Position numbers and translations under genes: made by a program. The notes beneath the pieces are model-generated. The model saw only the letters and a program-made list of their open reading frames with translations, made no database searches and was not told where the DNA came from. A DNA stretch of 64,000 nucleotides from Bacillota bacterium (GTDB lineage: Bacteria; Bacillota; Clostridia; Acetivibrionales; DTU013), in contig JAEXNT010000010.1 of assembly GCA_023439545.1 (NCBI GenBank), positions 1-64,000 of the forward strand, read 5' to 3'. This document shows positions 18,519 to 28,263 of the stretch, piece by piece (position 1 is the stretch's first letter; every line of letters begins with the position of its first letter).

Positions 18519-18780
18519 AAAAAGAGCCCATCATCCCCTTTGTTGGGACGAAAGGCTCTGCTTCCGCGGTACCACCCAAATAGGCTTTGACAAGCCCACT
18601 CATTAACACTATGGTCTGCGGTATAAAGTTCCGCTCACTTCTGAGCCTACTTGAATCTCTTTCGGTCAGCGACTCCGGGATGTTCTTCATTCAAAGTCCC
18701 CGCACCGGGCTCCCACCCAACCCCGGCTCTCTGGATCACAGGACTTTGATTACTCTTCCCTTCACAGTCTTTCTTATAAT
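18519..18780 (-). promoter_or_regulatory. T-box riboswitch of the aspS::gatC-gatA-gatB operon
   Basis: On the minus strand the leader has a stem I closed by CAAAGTCC/GGACTTTG pairing, an AGAGAG motif, a specifier loop, the T-box core GGGTGGTACCGCGG (18577-18564) and a terminator, AGAGCC...GGGCTC, followed by TTTTT (about 18559-18520). The specifier loop reads ATGAAGAACATCCC around 18690-18677. AAC (18684-18682), followed by A, is the best placed specifier and would read tRNA-Asn. It overlaps a GAA (18685-18683), a Glu codon. Uncharged tRNA pairing to the T-box would prevent termination and switch on Asn-tRNA synthesis. Confidence 0.92.
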
Positions 18781-18789
18781 ATTAAATTT

Positions 18790-18817
18790 ATTATATCCAA
18801 ATAACGTTCTTTGTCAA
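18790..18817 (-). promoter_or_regulatory. Promoter of the T-box/aspS operon
   Basis: On the minus strand TTGACA (18817-18812) and TATAAT (18795-18790) are separated by 16 bp. Both boxes are full sigma-A consensus. Confidence 0.85.
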
Positions 18818-18841
18818 CACTCACTAATGTCGAAACAGAGC

Positions 18842-18868
18842 GAAACAAAAGAACCGTCCCTTTGTTTC
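18842..18868. repeat. Intergenic palindromic repeat, GAAACA...TGTTTC family
   Basis: GAAACAAAAGAACCGTCCCT followed by TTGTTTC shares its AACCGTCCCT core with the copy at 2215. It lies downstream of glnN and upstream of the T-box promoter. Confidence 0.55.
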
Positions 18869-18895
18869 GACTCTATTTCGCCTTTGTTTCGCTCA

Positions 18896-20983
<2,088 letters not shown>

Positions 20984-21009
20984 ATTGTTGCCTCACTTTC
21001 TCAATAAAC

Positions 21010-21065
21010 TAAAAATAAAAAAACAGCAAAAAGCGCCATAGGTTTTACCTACAGCGCCTTTGCTG
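21010..21065 (-). promoter_or_regulatory. Terminator hairpin in the glnN leader (candidate attenuator)
   Basis: On the minus strand CAGCAAA-GGCGC...GTAGGT pairs with ACCTAT...GCGC-TTTTTGCTG, giving a stem of about 20 bp with an AAA loop (21065-21024). A run of seven U follows (21023-21017). It lies only about 10 nt after the expected transcription start and 27 bp before the glnN ATG, so it would stop transcription unless antiterminated. Confidence 0.7.
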
Positions 21066-21080
21066 TTGATTTCTTGATTA

Positions 21081-21110
21081 ATTATATAACTGCCCCGCAG
21101 ATGTTGTCAA
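21081..21110 (-). promoter_or_regulatory. glnN promoter
   Basis: On the minus strand TTGACA (21110-21105) and TATAAT (21086-21081) have an 18-bp spacer. The start point would fall near 21075, just before the leader hairpin. Confidence 0.7.
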
Positions 21111-21195
21111 TATCAATTAATTATATTTTAAAATTTTTTTGAATTATTCAAATGATTACATTGCATTTTTTCTTTGACCAATATATATTATAAAG

Positions 21196-21211
21196 TATAA
21201 AGCGCTTTATA
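21196..21211. repeat. Perfect 16-bp palindrome, candidate operator
   Basis: TATAAAGCGCTTTATA is perfectly self-complementary. It lies in the divergent region between glnN and the PEP/pyruvate-binding gene. The rest of 20984-21410 holds the glnN control elements and a weak ATGAACG/CGTTCAT inverted repeat at about 21302-21319. Confidence 0.4.
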
Positions 21212-21410
21212 AGCGGTATGACGGACAATAATATTATATATTCCATGATATTTTGCATATGATACGAAAAAAACTTGCAAATCATGTGATGCTCCTGAAC
21301 AATGAACGATGGCGTTCATCGATACCGGGCCTGCGGGCCTATGGATTGATGGACGCTTTTTTATACAAAATAGGACAATGCCGGTTTTTCTTTTTTAGGA
21401 GGTGTGCGGA

Positions 21411-23957
21411 ATGGGGATACATGATAAGGTGTCTTCAGGATTGAAAGGCTTCGACCAGATGATAGACTATCTCCGGCTTGGAGATAACGTCGTATGGCAG
21501 GTGGATTCGGCGGACGACTACAGGATAATGGTAGAGCCTTATGTCGCACAGGCCCGGGCCGACGGCAGAAAGTTGATTTACGTGCGTTTCGGGAACCATG
21601 CGCCGCTGCTCCGGGACGGTCCGTATGTAAGGATCTGCGAGATCGACGCCCGCAGGGGTTTCGAGAGCTTTGCGATAGCTGTCCACCAGATGGTCGAACA
21701 GGAGGGCAAAAGGGCGTTTTATGTTTTTGATTGCCTGACCGATCTTCTGGAATATTGGAAATCCGATTTGATGATCGGTAACTTCTTCAAGGTCACCTGT
21801 CCTTTGCTGTTTACCCTTGACACGATAGCCTATTTCGCAATAATACGCAATGTCCATACCAACAGCACAATAGCCGGCATTCGTGAAACGACCCAGATAC
21901 TGCTCGACCTCTACCAGGTCAACTCCAAATACTATATTCATCCTCTCAAGGTCTGGCAGCGATATTCCTCGACCATGTTTTTCCCGCATCTCATCCAGGG
22001 GCAGGAAGCCGTTGTTATTACGGCAAGCTCCGAAACAGCCGAGTTGTTCTCGAGTATCAGCCGCAGCGAGGAGCGTCTTGATCATTGGGACGTGGTCTTC
22101 AATAGGGCCAGGGATTCGCTCAATAAATCCCAGGAAGAACAGAACAGGGTCAAGCGCACGCTTATGTCCATGCTGATCGGTAGCGAGTCGAGAATGTTTG
22201 AGCTCTGCAACCGCTATTTCACCTTGAAAGACATACTGAAGATAGCCGCCAGGGAGATCGGGGCGGGTTTTATCGGAGGGAAAAGCGTAGGCATGCTTGT
22301 CGCACGGAAGATACTCGAAAAGGATGGCAAGGATAGGTTCGTACCCTTTCTTGAGCCGCACGATTCCTATTATATCGGATCGGATGTTTTCTACACCTAT
22401 ATCGTGCAGAACGGCTGGTGGGAGCTGCGCACGAGACAAAAGACGGAAGAGGGGTATTTCAAATACGCTCCCGAATTGAAGGAAAAGCTCCTGCGCGGTG
22501 AATTTCCCGGGAACATACAGGACAGGTTCGTGCAGATGCTGGAATATTTCGGCCAGTCCCCGATTATCGTGCGATCGAGCTCACTGCTCGAGGATAACTT
22601 CGGAAATGCCTTCGCAGGCAAATACGAAAGCATATTCTGTGTGAACCAGGGAACTCCCGAGGAACGTTACAGGGCTTTCGAACAAGCGGTGCGAACCGTC
22701 TATGCGAGCACTATGAACGAGGACGCCCTTGCCTATCGTGTCAACAGAGGTCTGCTTGACAAGGATGAACAGATGGCTATCCTGGTACAGCGCGTTTCCG
22801 GGGATTACTACGGGGAATGCTACTTCCCCCATGCGGCCGGAGTCGGAAATTCCAAAAACATTTACCTCTGGGATAAAGACATCGATATGGACGCCGGGGT
22901 CCTCCGTCTTGTCCTCGGCCTCGGCACGAGAGCGGTGGACAGGACCACGGAAGACTATGCCAGGATAGTGACGCTGGACGATCCCATGCGGCTGCCTTTG
23001 GTCAGTTATGGCGACCGAAGCAAATTCTCACAGCATTTTGTCGATCTGCTCTCGCTGCAAGAAAACGAGCTTACGAGCAGGAGCATCGAGGAGATTCTCG
23101 CGGGCGACCTTAAGGCCGATAAAGGCTTGTTCGTCAGTGTCGATTACGAAACGATAAATTATCTGAGCCAGAAAGGGTATTCCAATATCAAGACACCGTA
23201 TATAGCCGATTTCAAGACAATGCTCAAGGATACGGACTTTCCAGGGCTTATGAGGGAAATGCTCTCTCTCTTGTCAAAGGCGTACGAATATCCGGTGGAT
23301 ATAGAATACACGGTCAATTTCACTAAAAGCGGGGGGTATAAGGTAAACCTTCTGCAATGCAGGCCGCTGCAAACAATGGGGCTTGGAAAGTCCATAGAAA
23401 TACCTCCGGCAAAAAATGTTCAGGATTGTTTCTTTTATTCGATTGGAAACTTCATAGGAGGGAATGTCCGCATGCCGATCGATAATGTGGTTTTCGTCAA
23501 ACCGCAGGCGTACTTCATGCTGGATAACCAATCCAAATATGCGGTTGCCAGACTTATCGGCAGGATAAACCAGGCGTTGAAAGGAATGAACGCAATGCTG
23601 GTGGGGCCGGGCAGGTGGGGAACTACGACCCCCTCTCTGGGAGTACCCGTACATTTTACCGAGCTTTGCAACATGCCTGTTATATGCGAGGTATCTTCGA
23701 AGGAAGGGTTCATGCCGGAGCTGTCGTATGGCAGTCATTTCTTCCAGGACCTTGTGGAGACCGGGATTTTTTATGCGGCTGTTTTCGAAGGTAAAGAGAA
23801 TGTGATTTATAACCCGGAGCGTATACTGAGCAGGGAGAATATTCTGGCTTCGATACTCCCCGACGATGCCCGGTATTCGGAGGTGGTCCACATCGCAGGA
23901 ACGGACGGCATGGAGGTCATGTCGGACATAATGAGCCAGAGGCTGTTATGCAGATAG
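21411..23957 (+). CDS. PEP/pyruvate-binding (PPDK N-domain) protein with degenerate RecA/KaiC-like N-terminus
   Basis: An 848-residue protein. Residues 1-230 resemble the KaiC/RecA ATPase fold (GLKGFDQMIDYLRLGDNVVW, then LIYVRFG and a Walker B-like AFYVFDCLTDLL). The phosphate-binding P-loop is missing, since VDSADDYRI stands where GxxGxGKT belongs. Residues about 290-680 form the ATP-grasp-type PPDK/PEP synthase N-domain (GGKSVGML, IIVRSSSLLEDNFGNAFAGKYES, LLQCRPLQ). No swivelling phosphohistidine domain or PEP-binding barrel follows. The remaining C-terminus is unassigned. It may be a phosphotransferase or regulatory kinase. The start at 21411 follows AGGAGGTG by 6 bases. Confidence 0.72.
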   Translation: MGIHDKVSSGLKGFDQMIDYLRLGDNVVWQVDSADDYRIMVEPYVAQARADGRKLIYVRFGNHAPLLRDGPYVRICEIDARRGFESFAIAVHQMVEQEGKRAFYVFDCLTDLLEYWKSDLMIGNFFKVTCPLLFTLDTIAYFAIIRNVHTNSTIAGIRETTQILLDLYQVNSKYYIHPLKVWQRYSSTMFFPHLIQGQEAVVITASSETAELFSSISRSEERLDHWDVVFNRARDSLNKSQEEQNRVKRTLMSMLIGSESRMFELCNRYFTLKDILKIAAREIGAGFIGGKSVGMLVARKILEKDGKDRFVPFLEPHDSYYIGSDVFYTYIVQNGWWELRTRQKTEEGYFKYAPELKEKLLRGEFPGNIQDRFVQMLEYFGQSPIIVRSSSLLEDNFGNAFAGKYESIFCVNQGTPEERYRAFEQAVRTVYASTMNEDALAYRVNRGLLDKDEQMAILVQRVSGDYYGECYFPHAAGVGNSKNIYLWDKDIDMDAGVLRLVLGLGTRAVDRTTEDYARIVTLDDPMRLPLVSYGDRSKFSQHFVDLLSLQENELTSRSIEEILAGDLKADKGLFVSVDYETINYLSQKGYSNIKTPYIADFKTMLKDTDFPGLMREMLSLLSKAYEYPVDIEYTVNFTKSGGYKVNLLQCRPLQTMGLGKSIEIPPAKNVQDCFFYSIGNFIGGNVRMPIDNVVFVKPQAYFMLDNQSKYAVARLIGRINQALKGMNAMLVGPGRWGTTTPSLGVPVHFTELCNMPVICEVSSKEGFMPELSYGSHFFQDLVETGIFYAAVFEGKENVIYNPERILSRENILASILPDDARYSEVVHIAGTDGMEVMSDIMSQRLLCR

Positions 23958-23980
23958 AACGGGGCGCTTTTGGACATACC

Positions 23981-24010
23981 CCGGGCAGCCTTTAAATAGC
24001 CCGGTTTTTT
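23981..24010 (+). terminator. Intrinsic terminator
   Basis: CCGGGC (23981-23986) and GCCCGG (23999-24004) are followed by TTTTTT. It terminates the PEP/pyruvate-binding gene and touches the 3' end of the convergent nitroreductase gene. Confidence 0.75.
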
Positions 24011-24746
24011 AGCCCTTTTTCCCGGCGGCGGCAACATAGATGACGAACTGTTCTTTTCCATCCAAACCAAGAGTGCTGTTGATAAGATCATCTTCGAACG
24101 CCGCTATGGCGCATACTCCGCAATCAATAGCTTCGGCGGCCAGATACAGGTTCTGGCAGACATGTCCTGCGTCAAGATGCAGATACCTGTATCCGCGTTC
24201 TTCATAACGCCATTTCATTCTCTTTACATCAGCCGCCCATATAAAAGTCGCGGCACTTTTCCCTGCAAAACCCTGCCCCAGGCAGCCGGCGACTACTTCA
24301 TCGGCGATACCGGGATCCGTGGTTATTTCCAACAGCTTGTGCTCCAGCGAAAGATAACGGTATAATCCGGGCTTCAGCCCTTCAACCCTGTTGATCAGCA
24401 GATATGTCTCGAAAGCATGTCTCGCACCGGCTGAAGGAACGGTCCTGTAGGTATGCTTCCCGGAATTCAACTTTTTGACGCCCTGGGTACACCAAAGTAG
24501 GTACGAAAGCTCATCGAGGGACAAATACTTTTCCGAATACTGCCTGACGCTTCGTCTGTTATTGATGGCATCGATCAGTGAAACCTGGCCATACTTCGCA
24601 TTATCAGGCTTCGACAGTGCAATGAGGGGCCTGGACAGATCGTATCCCGTCTCCAAAGGAGGCTGCGGCAGTCCTTTGGATTGAGCCGACTGCTCCTCGT
24701 ACTTGTATTTGGTCTTCTCAATGAATTCATTTCCTACGCCGTTCAT
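24009..24746 (-). CDS. SagB/ThcOx-type nitroreductase-family oxidoreductase
   Basis: A 245-residue protein has the FMN-binding nitroreductase fold of the SagB/ThcOx group. Seen are RRSVRQYSEKYLSLDELSYLLW (about 68-90), PSAGARHAFETYL, and HLDAGHVCQNLYLAAEAI. SagB proper makes azoles in thiazole/oxazole-modified microcins. No cyclodehydratase, precursor peptide or radical enzyme lies nearby, so this is more likely a free-standing flavin reductase. Where the partners are absent, the family name should not be read as a biosynthetic role. The gene is monocistronic. Confidence 0.8.
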   Translation of the reverse strand: MNGVGNEFIEKTKYKYEEQSAQSKGLPQPPLETGYDLSRPLIALSKPDNAKYGQVSLIDAINNRRSVRQYSEKYLSLDELSYLLWCTQGVKKLNSGKHTYRTVPSAGARHAFETYLLINRVEGLKPGLYRYLSLEHKLLEITTDPGIADEVVAGCLGQGFAGKSAATFIWAADVKRMKWRYEERGYRYLHLDAGHVCQNLYLAAEAIDCGVCAIAAFEDDLINSTLGLDGKEQFVIYVAAAGKKG

Positions 24747-24844
24747 ATCATCAATTCCTTAAAATCTATTCTTTATTGCATCCATTTTTTACATTATCAT
24801 TCGGGGACCATGCCGTCAATATAAAAAATAGCGCAAGGGCTTGT

Positions 24845-25744
24845 TCAGCCCTTTACTGCGCCGGTGATGAAGCTCTTCTGCACCTGGTTGCTCATCAGTA
24901 TATATATCACAAGCGTGGGTATCGTCGCTATCACAAGTCCGGCTCCGATAGGGCCCCAGTTGGTGGAGTATTGGCCGACCATGGCCATTATGCCGACCGT
25001 GAGCGTTTTATACTCGGGCTTGCTGACGAACTGTATCGCAAACATTAGCTCATTCCAGGCCGACAGGTAGGTAAATATGGACACTGTGGCTATCGCCGGC
25101 TTGACCAGGGGAAGGATGATGCTGAAGAACGCCCTGTAGATCGAGCAGCCGTCGATAAGCGCCGATTCCTCAAGCTCTTTGGGCAGGCTTTGCATGAAAC
25201 CTACGAATATGAAAATGCCCATGGACAGCGTAAATGCGGTGTAGGGTACTATCAATGCCCAGATCGTGTTGTACAGCCTGAGGCTTTTCAATACCAGGAA
25301 CAGGGGCAGCAAAGCGGCGTGCAGCGGAACCATGAGCCCCATCAGGAAAAGGACCATTGTCGCCCTCTTTAGCTTCCATCTCATCCTCGCGATAGCATAT
25401 GATGCGCATACGGCAAGTATACCGGAGAATATTATCGTGAGCCCTGTAACCACTATACTGTTTAAAAGATATCTCCCCACGTTGCCCTGGGACAGGGCGT
25501 CCGCATAATTCTGCCACAGGAAGCGGCGCGGCAGCCCTATTATATTTTCTCCGAAGATCTCGCTGTTGTCCTTCAACGAAAAGAACAGCAGCCAGACAAG
25601 CGGGAACAGTTGAAGGAGCGCAATAACTAACACTGCAAAATTGAGTAGCGCCGCTTTGAATTTATTTTTATATCCTTTTGTTTCGGGATACGCGTCGATT
25701 CTATTATCAACATTCATTTTGAGTGCTTTAGTTTCAGTTTTCAT
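24845..25744 (-). CDS. Carbohydrate ABC transporter permease (MalG type)
   Basis: A 299-residue inner-membrane protein has six predicted helices and the EAA loop that docks the ATPase, EESALIDGCSIYRAFFSIILPLVKPAI (about 195-221). It is of the MalG/CUT1 sugar class. It follows the MalF-type permease by 47 bp and belongs to the operon SBP-permease-permease. No ATP-binding subunit is encoded here, so a shared MsmK-type ATPase encoded elsewhere is likely. The long N-terminal tail (about 25 residues before the first helix) is ordinary for the class. Confidence 0.92.
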   Translation of the reverse strand: MKTETKALKMNVDNRIDAYPETKGYKNKFKAALLNFAVLVIALLQLFPLVWLLFFSLKDNSEIFGENIIGLPRRFLWQNYADALSQGNVGRYLLNSIVVTGLTIIFSGILAVCASYAIARMRWKLKRATMVLFLMGLMVPLHAALLPLFLVLKSLRLYNTIWALIVPYTAFTLSMGIFIFVGFMQSLPKELEESALIDGCSIYRAFFSIILPLVKPAIATVSIFTYLSAWNELMFAIQFVSKPEYKTLTVGIMAMVGQYSTNWGPIGAGLVIATIPTLVIYILMSNQVQKSFITGAVKG

Positions 25745-25791
25745 AATGATCCTTCCTTACTGCGGCAGTTAACCGTATTGTCTTTGCTGCG

Positions 25792-26676
25792 TCATCCGGC
25801 TGTATTATCCGATCTGAAAAGTCTTTGTATAAGGACAGTTAGCAGAAGACATTCGGCTATGATGAATATGGCCATCGAGCTTCCAAAGCCATATTGGTAT
25901 CTTGCAAATATTGTATTGAACATCAGAGTGCTCGGGACCTCTGTGGAATGTACAGGGCCTCCGTTCGTAAGTACATAAATCAGGTCGAACACCTTCAGTG
26001 AGCCTATCAGCGAGAAGGTGACGCATACGTTTATCATAGGCTTGATAAGCGGGATCGTTACATAGAGCGACATTTTGAAGCCCGAAGCTCCGTCCAGCAT
26101 CGCGGCCTCGTACAGCTCTCCGGGAACTGATTTTGCCGCCGAATAGAAAAGCAGCATGTGATATCCGATATACTGCCATATGATAGGGGCCAGTACGGAC
26201 ATCAGGGCGGTTGATGTGCTGCCCAGCCATTCCTGCTGCAGGTTTCCCAGACCAATGCCTTTCAGGAGACTGTTCAGCAGCCCGTAGTCATAATGGTAAA
26301 CTTTTCTCCAAAGCTGGCCTATTACGACGGTCGATATGATAACGGGTATGAAATACACCGTGCGGCAGAAGTTTTCCCACTTTATCCCCCGTGCGAGTAC
26401 CAGCGCCAGTACCAATGCAACAGGCAGCTGTATGAAAATCGAGAGCCCGGCCAAAACGAACGAATTGCCTATCGATTTGGCAAAACCGACCGAATCGGTA
26501 AAAAGCTTTATATAATTATCAAAGCCTGCAAGCGTGCTTTTCCCTATCCCATCCCAGTCAAGCAGGCTGTAATATCCCGACATAAAGACCGGCGTAACTA
26601 CGATCACGAGAAATACCAACAGTGCCGGCAATACGAATATGCAAATCGCTTTTTTGTCTCCAAGAACCTTATCCAT
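25792..26676 (-). CDS. Carbohydrate ABC transporter permease (MalF type)
   Basis: A 294-residue membrane protein has six helices and an EAA loop, YEAAMLDGASGFKMSLYVTIPLIKPM, near residues 200-225. It is the first permease of the importer and pairs with the MalG-type protein. I use the ATG at 26676 because GTGGAG lies 6 bases upstream; the longer reading has no site. A GC-rich hairpin between the substrate-binding gene and this gene probably lowers downstream expression relative to the binding protein. Confidence 0.92.
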   Translation of the reverse strand: MDKVLGDKKAICIFVLPALLVFLVIVVTPVFMSGYYSLLDWDGIGKSTLAGFDNYIKLFTDSVGFAKSIGNSFVLAGLSIFIQLPVALVLALVLARGIKWENFCRTVYFIPVIISTVVIGQLWRKVYHYDYGLLNSLLKGIGLGNLQQEWLGSTSTALMSVLAPIIWQYIGYHMLLFYSAAKSVPGELYEAAMLDGASGFKMSLYVTIPLIKPMINVCVTFSLIGSLKVFDLIYVLTNGGPVHSTEVPSTLMFNTIFARYQYGFGSSMAIFIIAECLLLTVLIQRLFRSDNTAG

Positions 26677-26730
26677 TTTGTCTCCACTTCTCTCAGTGTT
26701 ATTGTGATAAACCGGCAAGCTGCCGATCAA

Positions 26731-26783
26731 CCGCAGTTTGCCGGTTTAAAAACCGGCGGCCGGGTAAATCCCCGGCCACCGTT
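26731..26783 (-). promoter_or_regulatory. Stem-loops between binding-protein and permease genes
   Basis: Minus-strand GGCCGGG (26777-26771) pairs with CCCGGCC (26764-26758). A second palindrome, CCGGTTTTTAAACCGG (26756-26741), follows. Such structures commonly act as partial terminators or mRNA stabilisers after highly expressed binding-protein genes. Confidence 0.6.
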
Positions 26784-26796
26784 TAAAGGAGAAAGT

Positions 26797-28161
26797 CTAT
26801 TTCTCGCTCAGCTTCTGCATTTCAGCAGAATATTCCTCCGGAGTCCTGGTGCCTGCAAGCACCTCTGTCGCAAGATTCTTGTGGGTATCGGCGTCGGCTC
26901 CCTCAAGGAACACGTCCCACCAGAGGACCCAGCCCGTAGCGTCTTTAGTCGACGTTACAAGCTGTTTGATCAGCGGGGATACCTTGGAGTCATCCACATC
27001 CACCTTCCAGCCGGGCATACCCGAACCTGCAAGATAAGATTCCCTGGCCATATCTTCGCATATGAACTTGACAGCCTTGACGGCCTTTTCCTTGTCAACG
27101 GTATTGGCGCTGACCATGAAGCCGTCTCCCGAACCGCCGAAGTACTCGGTTATGGTACCTTTTCCGTTACTTATCACAGGGAATTTCACCGCGACCACCT
27201 TGCCCTTTACCTTGGAGGTTTCGCCTTCAGCAAGGCCGGCGACCCAGTTGCCGTTATAGATCATTGCTGCCTTGCCCTCGGCGAATGCTATCTGGGATTC
27301 ATCCCAGGAGGTTCCAAGCGCGTTCTTGCCGAAAGCTCCCGCTTTGGACAATTCGTCCAGCTTGGCGGCTGCTTCTGTGAATTCGGGAGAATTGAAGGGC
27401 GCCTTTTTGTTGAGAGCGTCGTTGCAGAGCTGTGCGCCTGCCGTACGCAGGGCTATTATATCGTAGTACCACATTGCGGGCCATTTATCTGCTGCGCCGC
27501 AGGTCATAGGCGTGATACCCTTGGCGTTGAACGCCTTGATAGCTGCAAGCAGCTCGTCCCAGGTCTCGGGTATCTTTATGCCGTTGTTGTCGAATAATTC
27601 CTTGTTGCAGAACAGCGCTCCGCACTGCATCTGGAACGGCAGACCATACACCTTGCCGTTATAGGTCATGTTTGTGGTGATGCCGGGAAGGAGCTTGTCA
27701 TTTATGTCGCCCATATACTCATCTAGGCAGAGCACCTTGCCCGAATCCACGAAAGGCTTGGAAAAACCGGCCGCCCATGTGAAGAAAATGTCCGGGACAT
27801 CATTTGCGGCAATGGCCGTTTTGATTTTGGTCTTGTACGATTCGTTGTCGACGCCGTCGATTTCGAGCTTGATGTCGGTCAGTTGTTCTCCGGCATGCTT
27901 CAGAACAGCTTCAAAGGGCTTCTTGTTGCCGTCGCCGTCCGATACGAACATATGCCAGAGCTTCAGAGTTACAGGACTGGCCGGTTCTGCCGCCGGTGCT
28001 TCTTCACCGGAAGTGGTCACTTCAGCAACGGAAGCTGCGGTCGGGTCCGACTGTGTGCCGGCGCCTGCCGCTTTTTCATTCCCGGAACCGCAGGCAGCGA
28101 GTCCAAGGACCATAACTGCGGCCAACAGGATACTGAGAACTTTAAGAATTCTCTTTTTCAT
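26797..28161 (-). CDS. Extracellular sugar-binding lipoprotein of ABC transporter
   Basis: A 454-residue family 1 solute-binding protein. The signal sequence ends in lipobox LAAC, with Cys24 lipidated, followed by an Ala/Thr/Glu-rich linker (about 25-65). The mature protein starts with VTLKLWHMF, and the YNGKVYGLPFQMQCGALFCNKELF and MIYNGNWVAG segments are typical of CUT1 sugar binders. It captures a sugar or oligosaccharide outside the cell for the two permeases. The gene starts 102 bp after yesN-like and has GGGGGAT before its ATG, with a perfect inverted repeat just upstream that may be an operator. Confidence 0.93.
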   Translation of the reverse strand: MKKRILKVLSILLAAVMVLGLAACGSGNEKAAGAGTQSDPTAASVAEVTTSGEEAPAAEPASPVTLKLWHMFVSDGDGNKKPFEAVLKHAGEQLTDIKLEIDGVDNESYKTKIKTAIAANDVPDIFFTWAAGFSKPFVDSGKVLCLDEYMGDINDKLLPGITTNMTYNGKVYGLPFQMQCGALFCNKELFDNNGIKIPETWDELLAAIKAFNAKGITPMTCGAADKWPAMWYYDIIALRTAGAQLCNDALNKKAPFNSPEFTEAAAKLDELSKAGAFGKNALGTSWDESQIAFAEGKAAMIYNGNWVAGLAEGETSKVKGKVVAVKFPVISNGKGTITEYFGGSGDGFMVSANTVDKEKAVKAVKFICEDMARESYLAGSGMPGWKVDVDDSKVSPLIKQLVTSTKDATGWVLWWDVFLEGADADTHKNLATEVLAGTRTPEEYSAEMQKLSEK

Positions 28162-28175
28162 AAATTATCCCCCTT

Positions 28176-28203
28176 TTAATCAGATGTTTGAGTATCTGAT
28201 TAA
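28176..28203. promoter_or_regulatory. Inverted repeat upstream of the sugar-binding protein gene
   Basis: TTAATCAGAT (28176-28185) and ATCTGATTAA (28194-28203) are perfect 10-bp arms with an 8-bp spacer, ending about 15 bp before the start codon at 28161. It is a candidate operator or mRNA hairpin for the importer operon. Confidence 0.5.
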
Positions 28204-28263
28204 ATAGTAAAATATAGGCGAGGTTAAGAAAATTCATTGGTTTTACACGAATTGTAACTATTT

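Noticed and set aside
24009..24746. A thiazole/oxazole-modified microcin cluster around the SagB-like gene
   Set aside because: There is no cyclodehydratase, docking protein or precursor peptide nearby. Its neighbours are a dikinase-like gene and a sugar transporter.
26293..27597. A 434-codon open frame antisense to the sugar-binding protein and permease genes
   Set aside because: It overlaps two clear ABC transporter genes on the other strand, has no ribosome site and its product resembles nothing. It is a shadow of codon bias.
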